From: Symbiodinium natans
Taxonomy: Eukaryota > Sar > Dinophyceae > Suessiales > Symbiodiniaceae
Direction: 5' to 3'
DNA: 64,000 nt
Assembly (NCBI GenBank): GCA_905221605.1
Contig: CAJNDS010000224.1
Span: 701,585 to 765,584, forward strand
Notes under the pieces: model-generated
Seen by the model: only the letters and a program-made list of their open reading frames with translations
What the model was told of the DNA's origin: nothing
Database searches by the model: none
Shown here: piece by piece, positions 12,190-20,900 of the stretch
Layout: every line of letters starts with the position of its first letter
Position numbering within the stretch: position 1 is the stretch's first letter
Translations under genes and position numbers: made by a program

Positions 12190-14446
12190 GAAACAACGGC
12201 TCACGAGCACACCCCACCTTGCAAACCCCCGGTCAGTACTGCCCGCTCTCCAAAGCATGAGGGCAATGCCCGTGTCGAGGGACCAAAAACCTGTTCCGAC
12301 AGCATGGTGACCTCCCGAGTCGCCCGAAGCCCTGTAGATGTTGAGCGTTAGGAGGTGCCCACCCCCATGTTCATGTTGCAGCTTCACGACCGCAGCTTCT
12401 TAGCTGTCTCCCAACGCAGACGGCGTGGTAGTCCCGTAACCATGCAGGGAAGAGGCGCCAAAGAATTGGAGCTAGGAATGCAGTCCGCAGGCACTTGTTC
12501 CACGTCAGAATTTCTTCTGCGCATTCATCATCGTATTGTTCTGATGCGCAGTGGGTGAGATGGCATGCTGCCGCTCAAGCCCCAGCCAGAAGGCTGCTTG
12601 GAGTGGGCTGCACATGAGCTTCATGAGCTCTCCGCCATAACGTCGAATTGCCTCCAATTTCTTTGTCAGAGTTTAAGAGATGTCTTAACAGTCATGGGGC
12701 CACCACCGCTTCTACTGCAGGCGGTGACGCCTCTCAGCGTGCTTTGCAAGATGGGCCACTAGACAACCGGCGCTGTACAGAGCCACGGCTTTGTGAACAT
12801 GAATCAAATGAATTTGCAAAATGTTGATGCTATCGCGCGGCCTGCACCTCAACTTTGACTTGCCAGATGGCAACTGGGATGACGCTGAACCCTGCAGGCT
12901 GGAAGCCTCTATCCAAGGTTGGTCCATAGGGAGTCCGCATGTAGGGGGTCCATTTGCGTGGCGTCACGAGCGACGTCCTTCGAAGTTGAGATTTGAAAAG
13001 TTAGAGAGATCCCGGAGGTCGAACATTTGGAAAGTTCGAATGTCGAGCTCGAAGTTTGGGACTGGGCGAATGCAACAGGCAGATTGCAAACTCCAAGCTT
13101 GCAAGCCTTCTAAGTTCATACTTTCGAAGTTTAAAACATTCGAGCATGAGCGCCTCCTCTCAAACTCTATCTTCCAACTTTTGCGCACTCCGGGGAGTTT
13201 CGAGATTGCCAGTTCGAGTTTGAAGCTCTAGAACTCGACAGTTTGATCCGCGGTCGAGTTTGAGACTTTCCAATCTGAAAGTTACAAAGTTTCGAGTTAG
13301 GAGTTTGAGGTCCTGCGCGAGCCGGGGCGGGGTCGACGTCGCTCGAGATTGAAAGGTTTCAATGTCCTGCCGATTGAAATGCCCGTTCGCCTTCGTGAGT
13401 TCGAGAGTTCGAAGCAGGACGAGCTTTGAAAGTTAGATCACTCCCTTTGAGAGTTTCCCAAGTTTGAACGCTTGGAGTCGAGAGATCGAGACTCTGAAGC
13501 TTTGAAGGCATCTTGTACGCGGGCACAAGCGCCTTTGAACATCGTTCCCCCCTGTTCCTGAGTTCAACCGTCTGGAGTCGAGACATTGAAACCTTGGAGG
13601 CGTCGCACGCGGCAGAAAGATCCACATAGTCAGCCCCGCCATTTGTTGTAAACATGAAGACAAGCAGAGATCCTGAACCCCAAGCCCTCCCTGAACCAAA
13701 TCCTAAATCCAGCTGTGTCCGGCTAGATGAACCTCAGGGCTTCAACTTGAGGGGTCTGCAGGAGGGTTAATTTCTAGGCGGTAGGGTGTCGGGGCTTGTG
13801 TGGCCTAGGGCTTAGCGTTTAGGGTCTAGGCTTACTGTTTGGGTTTGTGGCGTTTCGGCTTTTGGAGGTATGGGGCTTTGGAACTCGCCCTGTTCCAAAC
13901 TTTCAAACTGTGAATGTCCGACACGTTCAAAGTATCGTCTCGAGCCCGGGTGTCAAACGTCAACTGAGAGATCTGAGAGTTCACTCTGTTCTTTCAGCCG
14001 AGGATGTGCCGTGCTCGTGCCTATTCCTTGGACATGCAATTTTCTTTTGGTTCCTGGTGTCGCAGGGGTTCCAACAAGGCGGGCAGGCAGCCACAGAAAT
14101 GCAGGAATGGTCTGTACGTGCCGGTCGTTGGCTTCCTCTGAGCAGTTAGATAAAGTGGCACAAGATGTAGAACTTCACGCGCCGAAAACGCCAGGCAACA
14201 TTCAGCAGCTTTATTTGCCACGAGACTTCCGGGGGGCCTTCTGCGGTCTCGCAGATGGAGGCTCGCAGAGCTTCGCACATGGTCGTGGCAGCTGTGGCCT
14301 GCAATCAGTGCCGAATAAACGGAAGAAGCTTGGGGGGGTGGGGGCTTGGCTGATGCAGGCGGCTCCGGCGTCGCGTCTTTCCCGAAGCTGTCCTTTGCAA
14401 TGAGCGCCTCGGAGACGCAGCTGCACTGCCAAACTGCGTTACTCTG
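12190..14446. other. No gene recognised between WD40 gene and retrotransposon
   Basis: It holds a few short open frames without recognisable domains, the TTCGA/AGTTTGA-rich tract and scattered TTAGGG-like words at about 13785-13845. The WD40 gene may extend into the left part. Confidence 0.45.
12970..13950 (+). repeat. Cryptically simple tract rich in TTCGA and AGTTTGA words
   Basis: Words such as TTCGAA, GAAGTTTGA, GTTCGAG and GAGTTTGAG recur every 10-30 bases in no fixed period through this stretch. I see no gene in it. It looks like decayed or diffusing short repeats. Confidence 0.55.
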
Positions 14447-14451
14447 CGTCT
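14447..14451 (+). repeat. Left target-site duplication CGTCT
   Basis: The five bases abut the 5' LTR and match the five bases that follow the 3' LTR. Five base pairs is the usual duplication length for Ty1/copia integrases. Confidence 0.85.
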
Positions 14452-14594
14452 TGTAGTTTCTCATGTAGGAATAACACTCCTTTTGCGAGCTGTGCATAAC
14501 ATCACTCTACCCTCGACTGTGGCTCAAGTTGCCGATAAAAAGAGGCGTACTTAACGGTTTACATATTCCCTCATGTGCTGACCTGTAAACTTCA
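14452..14594 (+). repeat. 5' long terminal repeat (143 bp)
   Basis: It starts TGTAG and ends CTTCA, and the same 143 bases recur at 26076-26218. It is short for a copia LTR. It contains an A/T-rich GATAAAAA word at 14534-14541, which is the only promoter-like site I see. Confidence 0.95.
14534..14541 (+). promoter_or_regulatory. Possible TATA-like word in the 5' LTR
   Basis: GATAAAAA lies 54 nt before the LTR end and is repeated in the 3' LTR at 26158-26165. Position and composition suit a core promoter element, but dinoflagellate core promoters are poorly defined, so this is only a suggestion. Confidence 0.25.
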
Positions 14595-14607
14595 GGTTAT
14601 CAGCCGT
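14595..14607 (+). other. Candidate primer-binding site
   Basis: The bases directly after the 5' LTR read GGTTATCAGCCGT. GGTTATCAG resembles the plant copia primer site TGGTATCAG (initiator Met tRNA 3' end) but has an extra T. Its reverse complement, CTGATAACC, also has the shape of a tRNA anticodon loop with a GAT anticodon, which would suit half-tRNA priming as in Drosophila copia. Either reading is inference; the host tRNA sequences would decide. Confidence 0.4.
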
Positions 14608-14620
14608 AGAGTCTCACACG

Positions 14621-15994
14621 ATGGCTCTGCAGCTTCAAGATGGGACCATTGATCCCAATACGCAACATGATCAGACTGCAACGACCAACTACCAACAGTT
14701 CAACCAGTACCGGGTACAGCAGCAGCTGATCATCGTGCAACAAAACGAGGATGCAGAGCGAGTTCGTATCGAAGCCGAACGCAGACATGCGGAAATCCTG
14801 GACATGGCTACAAGACAGGCCCGTGCAGAAATGGGAGAACTCGAGCAACACGTTGATGCCCAACATCGTGCACGGCTTGAAGTCATCGGTGACCGTATGG
14901 ACTTTGTGGTTCGTGAGCTGCAACAACAACTACTGGAGACCAAGGCAGCACTAAGAGGTCGAACGGCGGAGCTTGACCAAGCCGCACAGGACGCACACAC
15001 ACTTAGGATGCACAATCTCGAGCTTGAGGCACGAGGTAACATGGTTCTCGAATCGGAAACTCGCCTCAGGACCCATCTTGAACAGAGTGAATTTTCCCTT
15101 GCTAACCTCAGGGTCGTGTACGATCAAAACAGGGAAACCCAGCTGGACTTCTTAGGCAACGAATTTAGAGAGCAAATGCAGTATGAAGAGAACATGTTCA
15201 TATATGCCATGCATGAAGAAGAAAGCGCATGCGATGTCTTGATTCAGGAGTTGGCTGAGTCGAACCAGCGTTTGATGGTTGAGCTTGATGAGGCTAAGGC
15301 AACCGCTTCGGCGTCATCTAGCCTGCCGAAAGGTGGTGCCGATCACCAGCAGGCTGTTCCCATGGCCTCAGCGCCTCCACCGGGTTTGAACACTGCCGAA
15401 TCAAGCCCCCCGCAAGGGGGTGCCGCATGCGGTAATGCACATGTTACGCATGCTGATTTGCCAAATCCGTTGCAGATTCCAGAGAGCATGAAGGGTCTCT
15501 TTGAGAGACGGCCTCAGAGATTTAATCTGGGAGCATCTACTCCTGTTTCGCAAGCCCCTAATGAAGTGCATGAAGCGATTGCAAAAGCGCTCAAGGACTT
15601 TGCTACCAAGGATGAGACGAAACCTAAGACTAAAGAAGCGGAGTCAGTGAAACTTCCGGATTTTCCCTCAGCGGAGACGTACAGATCGTGGAAGACGGCA
15701 GTGCGAGAGGCTGTTCGAGCAGCATCTGATCATCCTGATGAAGCATTTGCGTGGATTCAGAAGGTGTACGCAAAGGGTGCGTCGCTAGATAGCCTCAACG
15801 ATGTAGGGAAATTCCTCACGCTAGACACCAAAATCCTTGCAGCATTGTCTAGGGTGGCGAAGGGCGAGCTTGCGAGACAGATACTCAACTACAAGGAGAC
15901 GGAGGCCACCTATGGTAGAGCAGTGAGAGGTAGGCAAGTGCTGTTAATGTTTGAAGCCTACTTTAAAACCAACGAAGAAGTTGGCTCCCTCTAG
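14621..15994 (+). CDS. gag: Retrotransposon Gag, N-terminal part, ends at in-frame TAG
   Basis: This open frame has 457 codons from the first ATG after the 5' LTR and primer site. Residues about 35-240 are rich in E, Q, R, A and L in a heptad-like pattern and probably form a coiled coil. A P/S/A/G-rich linker follows at about 230-290. The part from about residue 345 (a PDFPSAETYRSWK stretch) looks like the start of a copia-type Gag capsid domain. That domain is cut by TAG at 15992-15994, and the same frame continues open to 17791 with no nearby ATG. The TAG is therefore either a nonsense mutation in this copy or a suppressible stop. Hairpin motif 1 lies inside the linker at 15404-15425. Confidence 0.85.
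   Translation: MALQLQDGTIDPNTQHDQTATTNYQQFNQYRVQQQLIIVQQNEDAERVRIEAERRHAEILDMATRQARAEMGELEQHVDAQHRARLEVIGDRMDFVVRELQQQLLETKAALRGRTAELDQAAQDAHTLRMHNLELEARGNMVLESETRLRTHLEQSEFSLANLRVVYDQNRETQLDFLGNEFREQMQYEENMFIYAMHEEESACDVLIQELAESNQRLMVELDEAKATASASSSLPKGGADHQQAVPMASAPPPGLNTAESSPPQGGAACGNAHVTHADLPNPLQIPESMKGLFERRPQRFNLGASTPVSQAPNEVHEAIAKALKDFATKDETKPKTKEAESVKLPDFPSAETYRSWKTAVREAVRAASDHPDEAFAWIQKVYAKGASLDSLNDVGKFLTLDTKILAALSRVAKGELARQILNYKETEATYGRAVRGRQVLLMFEAYFKTNEEVGSL
15404..15425 (+). repeat. 22-nt hairpin motif, copy 1
   Basis: Stem CCCCC/GGGGG with loop GCAA, preceded by AGC and followed by T-GCCG. It is read as S-P-P-Q-G-G-A, so the codon phase starts at motif base 1, unlike most copies. 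Confidence 0.85.
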
Positions 15995-17791
15995 TCGGTC
16001 GAAGACCTCTTGAAAGTGGCACTGATCAATGATGACCTCGCTACCTTCGTGCATAACTGGGATTCAGTGATTGCTGGACTATCGCATCCCCCAGACGAAA
16101 CCACTTTGCGCGACATATTCCTCCGTGAGCTTCGCAAGTCCCATCGCTTGAAGTATGATCTTGACATTTATGATCGGGCTCGTGAGGGGACCCCCGAGCA
16201 CACCTACAAGTTCCTCATGGAAAGCATCAAGAACCTCCTCACACGAGAACGAATTAGGAAGAACAGGGACAAGATTGCTAAGGCCCATGGCGCGAAGTAT
16301 GGTGCTCCTGCCCCTCCTACCTCTACGAAGCCGTCAGCGCCCGCTCCTTCGGAGCGACGACAGCCATCCAGAGGACGTCAGGGAAGGCAGGTTTGCATGT
16401 TGTTTCAGAAGGGCAAGTGCAAGTTTGGGGAGCGTTGCAAATACGAGCACACGAAAGACCCCAAAGCATCCTCAAGGGAGAGATCTCCCAACCGGCCTAA
16501 GTCAGGTTCTCGCGAGAGAGATAAGAGCAACAGCAAAGACACCTCCAACATCCCATGCGCATTTTATGCCAAGGGTACTTGCAGGAATGGGGATAAGTGC
16601 AAGTTCTTGCACAAGGACAGGTCCGCATCGCCCTCTGTCCCGGCCAAGGCTAAGGCACGTGCACCCTCTCCGGCCAAGCGGAGGCCGAGCCGGAAGAAGA
16701 GGACAGAAGCTAGAGCAGCTGCCTGCTGCGTGTACGCCTTAGCCGCCCGAAAGGGTGAGCCGGACGGCAGGCATGCAGACATATGGCACCTTGATGAGAA
16801 GTCACTCACGCTATCTAGGGAACATGTTGTTCTGAGAAACAACTATTTTATTCCCCAAAGCTGCCCCGTTCCAGAATGGAGAATCAAGTCTGTTGCGAGC
16901 ATCACCATGAAGCTGAAAACCGGCGAAGAGCGAACGTTACAGTACAATTGGAAAACGTGCGACAAGCAAGCACCTCTGCCCAACTGGACGGGCGTCACGA
17001 GTTTCAAGCTGAAGCCTAAAGACATGAGTGTGTGTTTTGAAAGGCGCCCTGAGATACACACAGTTGAAAGCGTCGGAGATGGTTGGAAATTTGTTCTCCA
17101 CAAGCGCAAATGTGTAGCAAGGTTCAAGACCAATGCTGATTGCCCCGTGTCCGACCCTGGTGATCTTCAGTGTGCAGTCATCATCGCACAAAATCTTGAG
17201 GCCTCAGTGTACTCGGAACTCCATGGTGAAAAGACAAAATGTAAGCATCGCTGCTGCAAGCCTGATTTCGCTTGTCGGCATTGTGCAGCAGGAAACATAA
17301 TGTCAGGAACTGCCGCTCCAGCGCGCAAGGAACTTCGGAGCTTGGACATCATTGCCGACACGGGAAGTGAAGAGGACCTTATCAGCTCTTCGGACCTGAA
17401 AAAGTGTTTCGAAGGGGTCGGTAGGAAAGTCGACGCAACGCCAGTCAACCTTCATACGGCCAATGGCATCGTTGAGGCATCGTCCAGGACAGAAGTCGAG
17501 GTTCCGTCAATGAATGGCAGCCTGGAATTCGTGGAACTCCCGGATACCCCGCCGGTTTGCTCTGTGGGAAAGAAGTGCATGCAGCAAGGGTACGGTTTTT
17601 ACTGGCCTCCAGGGCAGGTTCCGTACTTCGTGAAGCCCGATGGCCAGAAGCTCACTTGCACGCTACGGGGAAATGTTCCAGTTTTCAGCAGTATTGGGAA
17701 TGATTCCGGACACCCAGCTGCTGTAGCGCATCGCGATGAAGGTGAACGAATGGCGCCCACCTGCTCCTTGCAGCAGGATTTTCACGCATAA
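15995..17791 (+). CDS. Gag continuation with two CCCH zinc fingers and aspartic protease
   Basis: The frame is the same as the Gag N-terminus and follows its TAG directly. The first 85 codons complete the helical Gag domain. Two CCCH fingers with spacing C-x7-C-x5-C-x3-H follow at about 16394-16450 and 16556-16612, in basic, serine-rich sequence. They sit where copia elements normally carry a CCHC zinc knuckle. The protease signature DTGS is at 17357-17368, within an IIADTGSEEDLIS context. The frame ends at TAA (17789-17791). The pol frame is already open in the -1 register from 17746, so the two overlap by 46 nt. Hairpin motif 2 (16741-16762) lies between fingers and protease, and motif 3 starts on the last base of the stop. 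Confidence 0.85.
   Translation, partial: SVEDLLKVALINDDLATFVHNWDSVIAGLSHPPDETTLRDIFLRELRKSHRLKYDLDIYDRAREGTPEHTYKFLMESIKNLLTRERIRKNRDKIAKAHGAKYGAPAPPTSTKPSAPAPSERRQPSRGRQGRQVCMLFQKGKCKFGERCKYEHTKDPKASSRERSPNRPKSGSRERDKSNSKDTSNIPCAFYAKGTCRNGDKCKFLHKDRSASPSVPAKAKARAPSPAKRRPSRKKRTEARAAACCVYALAARKGEPDGRHADIWHLDEKSLTLSREHVVLRNNYFIPQSCPVPEWRIKSVASITMKLKTGEERTLQYNWKTCDKQAPLPNWTGVTSFKLKPKDMSVCFERRPEIHTVESVGDGWKFVLHKRKCVARFKTNADCPVSDPGDLQCAVIIAQNLEASVYSELHGEKTKCKHRCCKPDFACRHCAAGNIMSGTAAPARKELRSLDIIADTGSEEDLISSSDLKKCFEGVGRKVDATPVNLHTANGIVEASSRTEVEVPSMNGSLEFVELPDTPPVCSVGKKCMQQGYGFYWPPGQVPYFVKPDGQKLTCTLRGNVPVFSSIGNDSGHPAAVAHRDEGERMAPTCSLQQDFHA
16741..16762 (+). repeat. 22-nt hairpin motif, copy 2
   Basis: Stem CGCCC/GGGTG (one G-T wobble) with loop GAAA, between AGC and A-GCCG. 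It is read as A-A-R-K-G-E-P, with the codon phase starting at motif base 2. Confidence 0.85.
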
Positions 17792-17812
17792 GCTGCCCGA
17801 AAGGGCATGCCG
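17791..17812 (+). repeat. 22-nt hairpin motif, copy 3
   Basis: Stem TGCCC/GGGCA with loop GAAA, between AGC and T-GCCG. It begins on the last base of the Gag-protease stop codon, inside the region where reading must shift by -1 to enter pol. In the pol frame it reads S-C-P-K-G-H-A. Confidence 0.85.
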
Positions 17813-17931
17813 CAGCAGCCGGACCACTTCCAGGAGCTCCAGACGGTGTAGTCCCGGTACCTGCGGCAGACGAGGGAGATCATCCTCCATGGCTGGCAGA
17901 GATCCTAACCAAGGATTCCCCTCTCGAAGGC

Positions 17932-20900
17932 ATGAAGAAAGAGCAACTATTGAAAGCTGGATGGATTACTGTGAATGGTGATCCCCACGTCAAGGTTGCC
18001 CACAAACCAAAGACCTTCAGAACACCAGCACCTCGCTACCCCAAGTGTCGAATTCGTTCCACCTGGGGGTACAAAGATGGCGAGTGGAAGCAGCTGGAGA
18101 ACAAGGTCAACATGGACGAGCTCGACGCCATCTACGGTAAGGTGCCTGAGGGTACCAACATGCTCATCACTGTCTTTGCCATGCCCGATGGCGGTGAAGA
18201 CATACCCGATAGCGACGTTGAGGTCCACATCCCAAAGTCAAAGAAGGACGAGGCGTCTCTAAGAGTTGAAGCGGAATCCGTGCAGCATCTTTTGAGCCAT
18301 CGTCCAAAGAACCCTTTCTGTCCGGTATGTCAACGAGCCAAAATGTATGCTCCGCATGCCAGAAAGAAAGGAGGGTCTAGCACTGTGCACAGCAAGGGGT
18401 TCGGTGACCACATCACCATCGACCACATCATCACGAAGGACGCCAAAGACTACGGATTCGAAGGACAAACTGTAGCACATGTTGTGAAGGATGTCTTTAC
18501 GAAGTTCCGTTACGTTTACCCGGCCGACAACAAAAGTGGTGAGCAGTGTTACGAAGACTTACTGCACTTTTTCGAGGTCGATGATAATGTTAAGGTTGTT
18601 TACTCAGACAATGCTCTCGAGTTCGACTACGCGGTTAAGCAACTCCAAGCTAGGCACAACAAATCCAGGGAGTATGTGGACCAGAACAAAGCAGTGATCG
18701 AGCGTGAAATACGAACGATCTTGGAAGGTACGCGTGCCAATTTGGTACAATCTGGTTTACCTGATCAGTTCTGGCCACTTGCATCCCAACATCATGCTAT
18801 TTCTTTAAACGTTAGTAAACGTCTTGACAACGGTTTAGTACCATGGAATCAAAGGTTCGGGAGCGACTTCCAAGGGGTCCTTGTTCCCTTTGGAGCTAAG
18901 ATTTTGTACTGGGCCGACCCCAAGCAGAAGCAGCCCAAAAGGTCAAAGTTTGCGGGGACGGGTATCGAAGGAATTTTCCTCGGGTATCATATCCAGCCTG
19001 GCTTCGTCTTCAAGGAAGAGTACTTAGTTGCTCCTTTGCAGGGACTCAACGAGGCCATCGAGAATGATGCCTTCAGGACTTTCAGGGCCAAAAGGCTTGA
19101 GCTCCTGGAAGGGAAGTTCCAGTTCCCATTGTCACCGGATCTTAAAGCTCTGGGAAACCAGAAGCCGCCCGAACTCGATGATCAACATCACAACGCCGTT
19201 GAAGAAAGAAACCCGCATCAAGAAGAAGATGATTTCGAAGGAGGAGTGGGGCCGCTCGATGAAGGAGATCGGCCATTAGGAGGGTCAGCAAGGGACGACA
19301 TTGTTTATCCTGCACGATATGATCCTCTAGATGATGTGCCCTTCTCAGTCCGAGAGAGATTGGCACCTGCGACTCCATCGTTCAAAACAAAAGACGGAAT
19401 CGGCATTCCGTATGGCTATCGCTGGGATGGGGAGAGACTGATCAAGCAAAAAGGCCTTTCCTCGCTTCCGGGCATTCAAGCTACAGTATGGAGCAAGCTG
19501 ACCGTCGAAGAAAAGCACAAAGCGCTTGCAGAACATCAAGCTTCAAAGCAAGCCAAGGTCGACGAGGACTACAATCAGGCGATTAAGCACGTCCCAGCAA
19601 TGCCGGTGTTGTATGGGAAACCCGAGGACCACCGAAAGAAAATGTGTTCCCTCTACGAGTCTAAACTCCTGGAGATTGCCCAGGACATGTACGCGGTCGT
19701 GGCCAAGATCCTGTCTGCGAAGGAGATTGAATCCAGTCCCGAAGCGCAGGCTGCCCTCGACAAAGAGTGGAAGAAGCTTGTCGATAAGGGCTGTTGGGTA
19801 GAGAAACGAGTGAGAGAGTACGACTCCGTTGCGGCAGAAGCACGAAAAACCAATGAGAAAGTGCACTTCGGGAAGATCTTCGAAATCGGGACTCTAAAAG
19901 GTTCTGAGTTGAAGGAGAACGACCCGAACCGCCGTTACAAGGGTCGGTCAGTGTTTCAGGGCAACAAAGTCTTGGATGAGAACTCTGATCATGCTCTCTT
20001 CGCAGAGATGTCGAGCAGTCCTGCTTCTATGGAGGCGGGCAAAGTATTAGATGTCTTTGGATCTCAACCCGGCTTCTCGATTCAGCAAGCGGATGCACGA
20101 CAAGCGTATACGCAGGCCCTCTTCACTGGGGTTGAAACTTGGGTAAGGCTCCCTCGCAATAGATGGCCAAAAGACTGGAGGTCTATGAAGGACCCGGTCG
20201 TTCCCCTGAAGTTGGCTCTTTATGGGCACCCAGACTCAGGGGGGATATGGGAACGTCATTGCGAGACTGAGCTCAAGAAGGTGGGGTTCGAGCCTGTGCT
20301 AACTGACATCTGGAAGAGCGTGTTCTACAACGCCGATTTGGAGCTCTTAATGGTTATTTACGTTGACGATTTCAAACTCGCTGGACCCACGAAGAACATC
20401 CAGAAAGGCTGGGAATCTATTGCAACAGTAATAGACATGGATCCCGCTGAGGTGATTGGACGTTACTTCGGATGTCAACACATCGAGGAAACGAACGTCA
20501 AACTTTCCAAAGAGCACCATCCTTTTCACTATGTCTTCGAGCCCGAAAATGAAACGGCAGCCCCAGCTAAGATCGCTGAGGACAGATGGGACGTGATCCC
20601 GGAAGTCATGCTTGCAGTTCGGCACCATAGCTATCCCAGAAAGAGGTTGTATATGCCCACTGAAGATGATGTTCAGATGTTCCCTACAATTGGACCTCAA
20701 AGATACACCTTTCAGGCTGCAAATGGGGTGACAGAAGAACAACAAGACAATATGAACATCGCTAGGGACAAATGCTTCAAACAGTGGTGGACAGGTACGA
20801 CGTACTTTGACCTCGCTGCCCGGGGGCCCGAAGAGTTCGGTCTGGCTGTTGCAGCTGCCCGAAAGGGTAAGTCGGTTCGAAACAAGGCCGAGGCAAAGAA

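Noticed and set aside
14517-14528. TGTGGCTCAAG in the LTR resembles the 3' end of the dinoflagellate spliced leader
   Set aside because: Only the last nine bases match; the preceding CCATTTT part is absent. The same nine bases also occur by chance near 34797.
16010-16012. Independent start of the second Gag piece at 16010
   Set aside because: The codon is TTG and the frame continues directly from the upstream Gag across TAG, so it is not a separate gene start.
16165-16200. A possible tenth hairpin near GGGCTCGTGAGGGG
   Set aside because: The stem has a mismatch, and the flanking AGC and GYCG parts are missing.
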